This document shows, one piece after another, positions 9,941 through 21,779 of a stretch of 64,000 nucleotides of DNA. The position numbers were made by a program, and so were the translations under genes. The DNA comes from Citrus sinensis. Taxonomy: Eukaryota > Streptophyta > Magnoliopsida > Sapindales > Rutaceae. The notes under the pieces were generated by a model that had not been told where the DNA came from, searched no databases, and worked only from the letters and a program-made list of their open reading frames with translations. The DNA is taken from assembly GCF_022201045.2 (NCBI RefSeq), contig NC_068564.1:22969001-23033000 (forward strand), written 5' to 3'. The first letter of the stretch is position 1. Each line of letters starts with the position of its first letter.

Positions 9941-12900
9941 TTATCTGGAGGTCAATTGTCGTATCTGATCAGTTGACGAGCAATCAATCTCCATGGCAAA
10001 GTTTGTTTCATCACCAATTGGTCGTGCCTGCACAACCAACAGTATCAATGGCAAGCTATCATCAACCAAAGGTTGTTTCATATTTGTTCAACTCGATCCA
10101 TAACTGGGCAAGCAAATTAAGCATGGTTTTACAACCAATCTGTGCAGTGTATGATCATAACCAACAAGATAACATGTACACGGACACGAGGAAAGAAAAT
10201 TATTGAGTGGTAAAGTTACGATATTTATAATTATATCTAAATATAATTATACCAAACCTCGTGAAGATATTTAAAAAAAAAGTAATGTGAGTACCTCTGA
10301 TTTGACATGCACTGATCCATTTTGGTCAACTGAAAATCTTGCTGCAATTCTTGGGCCAATTGTCACCCTCAAATGGGTTAATGATGGAAGTATCAAGTGA
10401 CAACCCACTGGGCACAAGTGAACGAGTTTTGGTAAATTTCGAAGATTCAATCGCTGGACACCAGGTAGCACAATTTCTTTGCACTCTTCGACAGCATTAT
10501 CTCCAACAAAGATTTGCTCCAACTTTTCACAACCTGCAATATCTAATTCTTTCAGCTGCTGAAGATTTCGAGCTACATTGACATGAAACAGACTTTTCAA
10601 ATTGTCGCATCCGAAGACATATATCTCTAAGAGATTTGAGAAGCACGCCGCTTGCTGATGCTGTTCCTCTTCTTCATCATCTTGAAAGATGATTTGCTCC
10701 AACTTTTCACAAAATGAAATACGTAATTTTTTCAGCTGTTGAAGATTTCGAGCTACATTGACATGAAAAAAACTTTTCAAATTGTCGCAATCGGAGATAG
10801 ATATCTCTAAGAGATTTGAGAAGCACGCAGCTTGCTGATGCTGTTCCTCTTCTTCATCATCTTGAAAGATGATTTGCTCCAACTTTTCACAATATGCAAT
10901 ATACAATTTTTTCAGCTGCTGAAGATCTCGAGCTACATTGACATGAAACAGACCTTTCAAATTTCCGCATCCGAAGATAGTTATCTCTAAGAGATTTGAG
11001 AAGCACGCCGCTTGCTGATGCTGTTCCTCTTCTTCATCATCTTGAAAGATGATTTGCTCCAACTTTCCACAACTTTCAATATATAATTTTGTCAGCTGCT
11101 GAAGATCTCGAGCTACATTGACATGAAACAGACTTTTCAAATTGTGGCAAAAGTAGATAGTTATCTCTAAGAGATTTGAGAAGCACGCCGCTTGCTGATG
11201 CTGTTTCTCTTCTTCATCATCTTGAAAGATGATTTGCTCCAACTTTCCACAACTTTCAATATGTAATTTTTTCAGCTGCTGAAGATCTCGAGCTACATTG
11301 ACATGAAACAGACTTTTCAAATTTTCGCATCCGAAGATAGTTATCTCTAAGAGATTTGAGAAGCACGCCGCTTGCTGATGCTGTACCTCTTCTTCATCAT
11401 CTTGAATGATGATTTGCTCCAACTTTTCACAACGATAAATAGATAATTTTTTCAGCTGCTGAAGATCTCGAGCTACATTGACATGAAACAGACCTTTCAA
11501 ATTATCGCATCCGAAGATAGTTATCTCTAAGAGATTTGAGAAGCACGCCGCTTGCCGATGCTGTTCCTCTTCTTCATCATCTTGAACGATGATTTGCTCC
11601 AGTGCCGAGCAAGAGCTAATACTTACAACTTTCAATTTCGACAGATGTCGAGCAAGAGTCGTTGAGAAGATACGTCTAAGTTTAGGGCAATTCTTCACTG
11701 ATAGAATGGATAGATTTTGCAGGTTTATGAATTGCGAGGGACCTTTCCATATACATTCTAGTTCGGGTAAAGCAGAGAACCTAAGAGTCTTTAAACTTGG
11801 GAATGATAAGAAATGTTCTCCTTCTCCTCCATCAAATTCAAAACCCTGAGGTTGAAATACCACTTGTGTTAAACAACCTGCAATTTCTAGAACCTTCAAA
11901 TTTTTTAAGCCATGCCGCATCCGAGCAATATTATTTACCTTCAGAAACTTCGAATCCTGGGAAGACAAATCAATCCATGAAATTAAAATCTGTTGTGTTG
12001 AAATTGAGATATGACACAACTACGCCAGGAAAAAAAGAAAAAAACAATAAATAAAACAAAGGATGAAGGGACCTCAAATTGGTTTTCGCTCTTAAAAGCT
12101 ATTGCTATTTGTAAAACAGGCTTGGTTTCATTTGGTTATTAATAATTTTTGCGTTTTGCAAAAGTAAGTTAGTGGTTATTAATAATTTATAACCTTATTC
12201 TCTATTCTTCTCTGAAAAATTGCTAGATTAATAAATTTTGGAACAATAATTCAACTTAATCTTAATTAGCCCATGACTAGTTTAAAAAAAAAAAGGCTAA
12301 TGAATAAAACATAGAAATTATCTCCATGACCATGAACCTATATATAAAATTATCAATGTTATAAAAAAAATTATTGTGCATTTTATAAAATTAAGATGAT
12401 ATGTTAATATATAAAATTTACAAATTATATAATATATAAAATTTACAAATTATATAATATATAAAATTTACATTATAAAATTGAATTCGTTTTGTGCTTT
12501 TTATAAAATTAAAATGATATGTAAAAGTTAAAGAGCGATATTATCATTTAGAGAAAAAGATACCTATACCCTCAAGATTTGGAGAAATGACATGTAAACC
12601 TTTAAGTTTTCAATAAGGATCAACAAGATTCCTTTCTAACTATATTACCCTTTCTCTTTATTAACTCATAAAGATTTACTCCAATGCTTTATAATAAATA
12701 TAAATATAATATTAAAATAAATATAACAATATATACATTTTAAAACACTTTCAATATTTAAAAAAATATTTTAATACTTTACAATCTTATTTATTTTAAA
12801 CTAGATTTTATAATAAATAGAAACGTAATATTAAAATAAATACACAAAATTAATTTATTTTCAATATCATATAAAATAATTTAAATATTATCAATACATG

Positions 12901-15900
12901 AGATATATTTTATTAATTGTAAAATCTATTTAACTTAAAGATTTTATTTAAAATTTTATAATAAATACAAATATATAATTAAAATAAATATAATAACTTA
13001 CATTTTTAAAATTATTTTATATATTAAAAATTATTCCAATATTGTTAGTCTAGTAGACTAATTAAACATTTAAATTATATTTGTATTTATTTAAAAAATT
13101 TAAAATTAGTTCGTTCAGTTAATATATACACCGATATTATACTCAAAAGGGAGTCTTTGTGTCTTTTATTAAAAATTTAAAGGTTTACGTAATCATTTCC
13201 TTAAACCTTAAGGGTGTAGGTCTCCTTTTCTTTATCATTTATTTAAAAGGTTTGACATATAAGAAGAGTATATATATTGTTTAAAACATATGAAAAATAA
13301 ATTTGAAGGTTTACATAATCATTTCCTTAAACCTTAAGGGCGTAGATCTCCTTTTCTTTATCATTTATTTAAAAGGTTTGACATACAAGAAGAGTATATA
13401 TATAGTTTAAAACATATAAAAAATAAATTAAGTATCGACAACTCAAAGATTTTTATAATTTTAGAATTATTTACTAAGGATATTTATAGGTGTATATGTA
13501 TATGTGTACACACACACACACTTATATATATCTCTAATCATTCTCAGGTTTGAGCACTTTTTTTTTTTAATGCAGACATACTGTTAAACCGTGCGGCTTA
13601 AGAGAATTAATTTTCAATATATTATAAAGTCATTTGGTTTAATAGCTTAAAATTGACTATATTAAACTCCACAGGTTAAAAGTGTGTCCTCATGAAAAAA
13701 GAATACATATATAAGCATTCTCAGGTGTGAGCACTCTCATTTGTTTTAATGCAGACATACTGTTAAATCGTACAACTTAATAGAATTAATTTTCAATACA
13801 CTATAAAGCTGTGTGATTTAATAACTTTAAACACCAATTATATTAAACTCTATATCTTAAAAGTGCGTTCACATAAAAAAAGAACGAGGGCGCCCGCATT
13901 TTATATACACACATGCGGTGACGCTATCACTCATTGTAAAGATTTATAGATGTGGGGGTTTAGGCGTCAATTAATACTTGGCATGTCCCCCGGTTATGCT
14001 ATAAATTTTGACTCCAATCGTCATATGTAATAATTTGAGAATAGCCCCCAATTTATCAATTTGAATGGTAAAACGTTACAAACTTTTTATTCTGAAAGAA
14101 TGAAAACAATAAATTTTAAATAAATTAGAAATTGTGAAAACATACCTTGCCTGGTGCTTCAAAAACAGTGAAAGACGGACTCGTGTTGCGACACTCATGT
14201 ATCGTCAACTCCTGTAGAGACGGCCACGTTGAATAATAACTTCCTTCATAGAAGCCCATGAAATTTGGAAGTACACTAAGAGCTAATTTTGTGAGCTTAG
14301 GAAGCACGATATGGCTTCCCTCCCGAACAGGCATATTGTTATCTGCGACAACAATGTGCTTCATCAAGCTGCAGTTCCCAACAGAGAGTATCTCAAGTTG
14401 CATCAGGCTTCGAGCAAGGGACACTGTGAATAGACACGTCAACGCATTGCAATCACTCACCTCTAGAGTTTGTAGAGTATGACAGACTTCTTTGAATGCA
14501 TTAAATGAGGTTAATCGAGAGCCTCGGATTTCTATGTGTCCTTGTGAACCTGTTTCGCTAAAATGCGAGGGAAAATATGGAGAATCATCCATGCCATAGT
14601 CACTAGGCAACACACTGATGTGATACCTTATCAATTTAGGAAAGGTAAAGTCCTTTGGAATGCATTTATCTTCTATTCTCAGTGACAGCATGGTCAAGTG
14701 AGATAGTGAATTCAACTCGTAGAGGCTAGCATTACTTATCTCTGCACCTGTCCCTTCAACGTTCCAAGTACGGAAGCTATCATCACCAATGTACAATTCT
14801 TCTAATTGAGATAAACTCCGTATCACATTGGCAGGAATTCCTCTCAACCATCTACAGTCACGTAAATCCAGCTGTCTCAGCTCACCAAGCTCCCCTAATT
14901 CTTTCGCCAATTCATCAATAAAACAATATCTCAAACTAAGAATCTCAAGCCTGCTCAGTGTCCCGATGGAAGATATGTCTTTTAATCTGCAATCATCTAG
15001 GCATAGAGATCGAAGATTTGTCAAGAATTGAAGTGACTTTACCGACATGACACCACGACGTAAATGAACAACTTTTAGCGCTTTCATCTCTACAAAAAAT
15101 TGATCTGAAACTTCCACTCCACCCATAAATTTACAATCCAATAACAAAGTTTCAAGCTTTGGATATGCCAAACTAACAGGAAGAACTTCTAATTCGTTGG
15201 CCATCAACGAGATTCCTGCGTATTGTTCAAGGCCTTTATCTTTTGGCCATTGTTTCAATCCCAAGCCAGCCTTACTAAAGAACTTCTTCTCCTCAGATGC
15301 TATCCATACGGCCACATCCCGAACTATGTCATGCATTTTCACAAGTTCCTCATTGCGACCATCTAATAATAAACAAGAAGCCTTGAGGTGATTAATCGTT
15401 ACACGCAATTGGCTCCTTGCTTCTTCAATTGTGTTGGCATCTTCGAACAAACCTAGCCCCTTTCCATATATGACCAAATCCCCCAAAGGAATTTCATAAT
15501 CTTCAGGGTATAGTGAACACAACAAAAATAATAATTTTGTTTTCTCATCCTTCAAATAATCGTAGCTCAATTTAAGAAGAGCATAGATGTCAGCATCCAC
15601 ATCCTCTACATTCACAAATTTCGAATTTTTCATTGTTTTCAACACTACATTCCATTCATCAATAGGCTTTCCTTTCAGAGCACTTCCTATAGTCATAATT
15701 GCTAAAGGCAGACCCTTGCATTCTCTAGCTACTTCTTTTGCCAAGTCATTTAACGTCGGCAATTCATCACCTATACATGCATTTCTTTTAAACAAATCCA
15801 AACCTTCTTCTTCCACCAGAGCATTCAATGGAATTTGCGACTCACACCCCATGGAATGACATACTTGTTTCCGGCGGGTAGTTACAAGAATTTTACAACC

Positions 15901-16770
15901 ATCACCAAAGGGAACTCCGATCTTTTCCAGCACGAGTTTTTCCCAAACATCATCCAATATAATGAGGATCTGTTTCTTACCTTTCAATCTCTTCATCAAT
16001 CGTCCTGCTCTTCCAGCGTCACTCTCCTCGTCTAATTTCAAGCCTAATGAGTCTGCCATCTGACCTTGTATATTTCTGACATTTGGATTCTGAGATACAG
16101 CAGCAAACACAACCTCTTCAAAAATATCCAATTCCAGCACTTTCTTAGCTACTTCTTTCGCCATGGTTGTCTTACCGACACCTCCCATGCCGTAAAGCCC
16201 AACCATGTTGATCTTATCATCTTTCATCGCTTCAATAATCTTAGCAAAAGTAGATTTTGTAGACTCGAATTGTACAAAATCTGTCGATGAAAAGAATTCA
16301 ATGCCTGGTGGAATGTGCCCCACTCTGTCGAACTTGCCTCTGTTTACTAGATTCAACAATTTGCCTGTCATTTTTTCTGCTTTTCTACTCAATCGATATC
16401 GCCAAGCCAAATTAGGACACAACCCACTGAGACATGTCCTATTTGCTTGTATTTCTTCTTCTACCTTTTGAACGGCCGTTATGATGTCGCGCACTTCGTC
16501 AAGCCACTTTTGTACATCTTTCTCGATATCTTCAGCATTTCTTTCGGCTATTGTAACTTCTAGCTGCACACGATCTAATGCCAATCTCAAATTTTTATCC
16601 TCGTTCATTAAACTTTCAACGTTGCTTTTGAAACGAAATAAGTAACCGACTTGGTGTATGGTTGCTTCCACCAAGTATTCTCCAATTTTGGATAAAGCAC
16701 CATTCGAAATTTCCGTTGCCATTTCAAGCCTAGTTAATATTAAAAGTTCATTAGGATAAATGCAACCCAA
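9941..16770 (-). CDS. CC-NBS-LRR disease resistance protein (RPS2/RPS5-like), gene 1
   Basis: Predicted join of exon 1 (16770-14146), exon 2 (11956-10295) and exon 3 (10027-9941): 1458 codons, all junctions phase 0 with GT/AG (G-C-A-A-G|GTATG; CTTCCCAG|GAT; GAG|GTACTC; TTGTGCAG|GCA). It is an intracellular immune receptor. Exon 1 carries a coiled-coil region (about 17-165), P-loop GMGGVGKTT (194-202), kinase-2 LIILDDVW (269-276, final W marks the non-TIR class), RNBS-B ILVTTRR, CKGLPLAI (351-358), CSLYPEDYEI and VKMHD (MHD 479-481), then degenerate LRRs from about 530. Exon 2 adds LRRs, including six 60-residue repeats (1001-1360). Exon 3 encodes a 28-residue tail. The usual family start is probably MATEIS at 16722 rather than 16770. 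No lesion is seen. Confidence 0.88.
10502..11581 (-). repeat. Six 180-bp in-frame LRR repeats in exon 2 of NLR gene 1
   Basis: Six tandem units of exactly 180 bp, each encoding 60 residues and starting DDEEE.QH. Each unit is two LRRs: CFSNLLEI-x5-C-x-NLK..FHVNVAR and LQQLKKL-x-I-xx-C-x-KLEQI. The frame is kept throughout. The paralogous gene has only two units. The flanking LRRs (before DDEEEE and after FVGDNAVEECKEI) are single copy. Confidence 0.95.
13181..13432. repeat. Tandem duplication, two copies of about 126 bp
   Basis: The block beginning 'aggtttacgtaatcatttcc' at 13181 recurs from 13307 with a few substitutions, including 'aaaaggtttgacata.aagaag'. It lies inside intron 1 of NLR gene 1. 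Confidence 0.8.
13530..13890. repeat. Diverged tandem duplication, about 180-bp period
   Basis: The blocks starting 'cattctcaggt.tgagcac' near 13533 and 13716 share 'aatgcagacatactgttaaa' and the following sequence with moderate divergence. The equivalent region of the paralogous intron is near 30760-31040. Confidence 0.65.
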
Positions 16771-17505
16771 GCAAGTTAATTATAAAAATTATAGGATTTG
16801 AGAATGTTGGAAACTTTGAATTATACCTTGTTTCAGTAGATGCACAAGTGGAAAATTGCAACCTGTGGTGTGGATAATAATTAAAGCAAATGCCACACCC
16901 ACAGCCTATATTAAGAGTTCATTAGAATTTATATGAAGTCAGAAAAGCGACATAGATTGAAGAAAAAGAGAAAAGTTTCGGCATACTTTTTTTTTCCCCC
17001 TTCCTTCTGTAAGTGAAAGACTACGAAATGACGATCTTGAATTAATATTTTAGGAACAAAAACACACTGACCGCCTATCTGCCATTAAAAATGAAGTAGA
17101 ATGTAAATGATGCAAGAAAAGCAGCAAAGAAGAGAAAAAGATAAGCTAAATTACATACACAATGCATATTATCAAGCTTTCATGATGTTCCAAAATGGCA
17201 TGTGAATGGAGCAGATTCATAAGTGTTCTTACATTTCCGAAAGAACTACCATGGATTCAGCTCCAGTTGCAATAGTTAAAGCATAAACCAGTTTATTTTG
17301 TTTCTATTCAATGTTTATTTTTAAAGTATATATGTGTATACAAACTTTCATCGATCCGCATCATATTACTCGACACTATTCTTTGTTCTCAAGCTTTTAA
17401 TTTTCTTCTCCTTGAAATAAATATGTGTATCATTTAACACATCAGATTAAGCTCCTGACTCTTATTTTAATTAACTAATTAGCGCGTACAAGTAGTTCCC
17501 CATAC

Positions 17506-17612
17506 CTTCTGTAAGGAGATATTCTCAGTCCCCTGCAGAACTTCACTTGGTTACCAATTACCAGCACATAAAAATCCAAACAACACGGGATTACTTCAAA
17601 CTCAGTAGTATC
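17506..17612 (-). other. Possible non-coding 5' UTR exon of NLR gene 1
   Basis: On the minus strand: CATTTGCAG|GATACTACTG at the acceptor and TTACAGAAG|GTATGG at the donor, 107 nt apart. The block recurs in diverged form at 18713-18790, 34735-34830, 34943-35035, 53210-53300, 55065-55175 and 60735-60835, often with the acceptor destroyed. Confidence 0.35.
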
Positions 17613-19372
17613 CTGCAAATGCAAGGGAACAGTGGATGTCATTTGTCCATCTGTAAACCATTAAATGGTCAAAAATTGAGAGTAAGAATTCATAGCAGTC
17701 TATGAAACAGTTGTATCAGTGACAATCATCCAAGTTTTTGTTGCATCTCTCGAGTTTTCTATTATTCTCCAACGTCTTACGTAAACATCTTAACCGAAAA
17801 ATTTAATTAATTACGCTAGCATTGGAATTAAAAGATAAAATCTTAGTAAATTGTAAATTTGACTATTCTTAAGTTGTTGGATAAACCACTTGACCGATCG
17901 AAAAGGTAAATCAAATATTAGAACTATTATTAGTAGCTAAGCCACTACACGTGGAAATGTGGAAACGATATGTATTATTTAAAAATTATGCGGATCCCAA
18001 CTATTCTGAAGAGAGAAAATTTTTATTTGTCTTCGTGAAAAATTGTGCAATGTAGATGACTATATATACTAGTCAATTAATGAATGGGTAATAAGGCATA
18101 AATAAATAAACAAATGTAAATATACGATATTAATTAGTTAATGCTCATACCCGAATTGGCTAGCTCTCTGGTAAGCAATAAGCACGAAGATGAAGAGAAA
18201 GTAGAATTTGGCTTAGTCAAGCTTCTTGATGAGTTAAATAAAAACATTTTGTTCCAAGATGAAAGCTGCACCTTTATGGCATTATCCTTGGGAAGAGTAA
18301 TCAAGAGTGAGCCGAGGTAGATAATAGCTTAGAATATATGTTGAAGATAATCAGTTTATTGGAGGGTAAATCGAAATTAATCAGTCAATTAATCTTGCGG
18401 GTAGCTAGCTAGACACTAACAAGTGACAAAGAATGGAATTATAAATTATATTAGGCCATTAACGCTTTACACAATCAGTTAATATTATCAAGCTTTCTAT
18501 GAAATGAAGTTGTAAATGCAAGTGAAGAGAGTAGAATCATAAATTTTCTCTTATTGCCTAAAGGAATCACATGTTATATCCCAAATTAAGCTTCATGTCT
18601 TATTGTAAGTATCCATGCATAACACTATAAAACACATAAAAAATTGTAGATTCATCTCTAATTGACTAAAGAATAATAATACTAGTTAATCCATAAGAAC
18701 AGTGTCACGTACCTTTCGTAAGGAGATATTCTCAGTCCTTGCCGCTTCACCTGGCTACCAATTACCGGTATTCCAAAACAGTAATATTATGCAAAAGAAA
18801 GGGAGCACAAAAAAAAAAATTTAATAAATGAAGGAAAAAAAAGAGAAAAAACGAAATGAAAATAAAGTAGGGATAAAAAGGAATAAATTGTCCAATCATA
18901 ATCCATTTAAATGGTTGCAGAAAAGAAAGCACGAATTCATGGCTAGTGTACATAACAACAGCTGTATCCGTACAATGGAAAAAATCTTTTTTTCTCAGTC
19001 CTTGTCGATTCAAAAGTTTATTTCATTACTTTAAGACAAAACTGTACGTGGTACGTAGATGACTATAGAAATTAAGAAAAAGGTAATAAGCTATAAATAA
19101 TTATACAAAACCAAAAGTAAATTCGATGCCAAAAGACAATACCGAAAATTGGAGAAAGTTGTCCTTGAAAATTGAGCTGCGCTTCAGCTTGATTAGAACT
19201 TTGCAAAGTCTCTGATTAGCAATAGGCAAGAAGATGAAGATAAAAAACAGAATTTGGCAAGTCAAGCATCTTGATGAGTTAAATAAAAACATTTTATTCC
19301 AAGGTGACAGATGCACGTATTCTTTGCTGCTTTCACCATGAAAGTTAATGAGAAGCTAAAGGAAAAAAAAAT

Positions 19373-19912
19373 GCCAAAAGTAAAGCAAGGTTGATGAAGA
19401 TGATAATAAAGGAATGTTGTGTTCCCAAGAAATTCCTTCCTTATTTCCTTATTTTTCCCTTTGCCTTTTTACTTTTTTTTTAAAAAAAATTATTTATTAA
19501 AATTGTGTTGCAAGAGTGAGGCTGTCAGGTGACGTTTATATCGGTTTCTAAATTAAATCTCCTTGACGTGGCCTCACAAAAAATTGAATCACTCATTGAG
19601 GGAGTGACAATTTAAGGCCGTAAAAATCAGTCACAGATTGTTTGATGAAGTTGATTTACTTTATTATCATCTTCATCAACCTTGCTTTACTTTTGGCATT
19701 TTCTTATTTTTCCCTTTTCCTTTTTACTTTTTTTTTTAAAATTATTTATTAAAATTGTGTTGCAAGAGTGAAGCTGTCAGGTGACGTTTATATCTGTTTC
19801 TAAATTAAATCTCCTTGACATGGCCTCACAAAAAATTGAATCACTCATTGAGGGAGTGACAATTTAAGGCCGTAAAAATCAGTCACAGATTGTTTGATGA
19901 AGTTGATGTATG
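19373..19912. repeat. Duplicated 240-bp block joined by a 39-bp inverted copy
   Basis: The block at about 19440-19658 ('ttgcaagagtga.gctgtcagg' to 'ttgatgaagttgat') is repeated at about 19700-19912. Between the copies, 19659-19697 is the exact reverse complement of 19373-19411. Unit B has a single copy at the same place (35690-35980). Confidence 0.85.
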
Positions 19913-20456
19913 CCTCCTTAACATGATAATGAGCACATATGATAACATATATACGTGAGTAAACTATTAAGTAAAATTAATGAACGTGTGGGTACCTCTT
20001 ATTTAGCTTTCACAGATTCATTGTGGTTTACTTAAAATCTTGTAGCAAAAAGGAAACACTCACGCATATTAAGTGGACTCTAACATAACCGAACTCAAAA
20101 TTCATTATTAGTTTCGGTTTGGTTGGGTTAACTCTAAAACCCATTTGGGTTAATTTTCGTAACTTGAACGAGTTACAATTCAAATCAGTTTAAAATCAAC
20201 GAAAACAAATGAAAAATATCTCAATTAAAATCACCTAATCCAACCTCCTCCTCAATTAAAACAACCTACAATCGTCCTTGAAGCCACGAAGGGGAAGCAA
20301 CTGCACCTTCCCTTCGTCCTTGAAGCTGTAATCGTCTTTACGCTGACGTTAATATCCCACATCAGGTGAGACGCAGCTGCTCTTGCCTGCTACTATAGCT
20401 ACTATATATTTTTGGACCAAGAGCCCAATTAGGTAACAGAATTTGGGCTTTGTTTA

Positions 20457-20939
20457 AAGATTTACGAATTTTACAGTCATGTCCAATATTTTGAATAATT
20501 TATACATATAATGTAATCAATTTTTTTTCTCTCTTTTGAAGCCAAAAGGAGCATTTTTTGCGGTATTACTTTGCAGGCATCCACTAGCGGTAGATGCTCA
20601 TTTATTGATGTCGAGTGTTGATCACCCGTCTATTAGTGGTGAATACAGTAGAAACCTATCTATCAACGATTACTACCATCCTACTGTGAGGTAAGGTTGG
20701 AAAAAGGTTGGATTGGATCATGTTTGCAAAAATCTAACCCAATCCGCTATTAATGACTACAAGAAATTTGTCAAAGTAAGGGGATATGTGAGGAGCAAGA
20801 CAAAAAAGGATGAGCACGAGATAATACGAGCAATACACAAACCTAGAGTGCAAAAGAGGGAATGAATATGAATATGAATATTCTTACCATCAATAGGAGC
20901 TACTTGACCCTAGTTATCTCCAACAAAAGAAATTTATTT
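20457..20939. other. Intergenic sequence with no recognised feature
   Basis: This lies between the end of unit A similarity and the decayed gag-like element. There are no credible ORFs. The similarity to unit B stops abruptly at about 20456. Confidence 0.5.
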
Positions 20940-21560
20940 TTTCAGTCATCACTCGAGGTGAGGATGTTGGTTGTGATCCTCCTTATTTTGGTGCTCGTCA
21001 TAAAATAATATTGGTGACAGTCCTTGGGGCTACTCCTTATCTGGTACAAATGCTTAATTTCATCAACACTAGGCTCTACTTGCTCGCACTTACTCCATAA
21101 AATAAATAGACTAGAGAACACTCTATATCCTTTCAGGTTTAATTGACTAGGAGCCAAATTCACCCTACCCAGTATTCGAATTAATTAAGATTGCAGGCAA
21201 GCTTAACACCCATATTAAAATATTATAAGTACAACGTTACATATCCTCTAAGAGGATGATTATGTGTATCTTTCAGACTTGACACCTTAAGATATATGTC
21301 TTTAGGTATATCATAAGCCTCCCGAAGTCTATCTAGAACACTTTCCTTAGTACTATACTTAATTCGTCTGTGGAGTAAGATTCGACATGACACCACTGAA
21401 TTTTCTCTTTTTGGCTAGTTGAGCCTCTTATATTGAGTTTTCCCCGCTACTAGTGCTCCTTGCTCTATTTTCACTAGGAGTTCGATCAGAAGTCGTGTCC
21501 TCACCCTCATCCTCGTCATTTGACCCACTAGCCTCAGTAGTTATTCTTTTCGAAGAATCA
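20940..21560 (-). pseudogene. Decayed gag-like retroelement protein
   Basis: Pieces in shifted frames on the minus strand read, in order: an acidic leader (SGSNDEDEGEDTTSD), DRLREAYDIPKDIYLKVSS, HPLRGYVTLYL, then ILGRVNLAPSQLNLKGYR and SSLFILWSKCEQVEPSVDE. This is the same family order as the open frame at 1-476 ('LR..Y.IP.D' motif), continued by the 'LAPSQL..' block of plant gypsy-type gag-like proteins. Stops and shifts separate the pieces. It lies directly upstream of the truncated first exon of the TRF4-like pseudogene and may have caused that truncation. Confidence 0.55.
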
Positions 21561-21779
21561 TTCGAGAAAAGAACAAACAAGCTTTAGAAAGATCTTCAAG
21601 GCATAAAATGCTGGTGACTTGTTATATTTACAATTAACAATAAAAGAACATAAATATTACCCTTTTTATTCCACTAATTATAGCAAAGAATTCTTTTAAA
21701 TAAGTAATACGGTACAGATTCACAAGCTCAACAACAGACGAGGACCAAAAAGAAAAGGCATTATTATAATGAATTAACG

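Larger units (their letters stand above)
11957..14145 (-). other. Intron 1 of NLR gene 1
   Basis: 2.19 kb and very AT-rich, with no coding potential. It contains two local tandem duplications: 126-bp period at 13181-13432 and about 180-bp period at 13530-13890. There is also a short CA run near 13508-13521. The paralogous intron (29884-31303) lacks the part corresponding to roughly 12890-13610. Confidence 0.65.
16771..20456 (-). promoter_or_regulatory. 5' leader and upstream region of NLR gene 1
   Basis: Non-coding and colinear with 33917-36540 of unit B. It holds two diverged copies of a leader cassette (about 17150-17650 and 18410-18830). The first includes an exon-like 107-bp block. The promoter is probably near 19100-19450, which is also conserved in orphan copies at 61600-61950. 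The far end (20030-20456) is almost identical in unit B. Transcript starts cannot be read from sequence alone. Confidence 0.45.

Noticed and set aside
10271..10294. VLTLLFF as the end of the NLR protein
   Set aside because: It reads through a GAG|GTACTC donor. A conserved third exon with an intact stop exists in both genes.
10502..11581. The regular 180-bp repeats as a CRISPR array or satellite
   Set aside because: They are in-frame coding LRR repeats of a plant gene, and the units lack short repeats with unique spacers.
11957..12019. Upstream extension of the LRR exon ORF (MCHISISTQQ...)
   Set aside because: A CTTCCCAG|GAT acceptor in the correct phase lies downstream and joins cleanly to exon 1, so this is intron. 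The same holds for 29884-30072.
14258..16471. Plus-strand ORFs of 64-90 codons inside NLR gene 1 (and 31416-33947 in gene 2)
   Set aside because: They are antisense to long conserved NLR exons and encode no recognisable protein.
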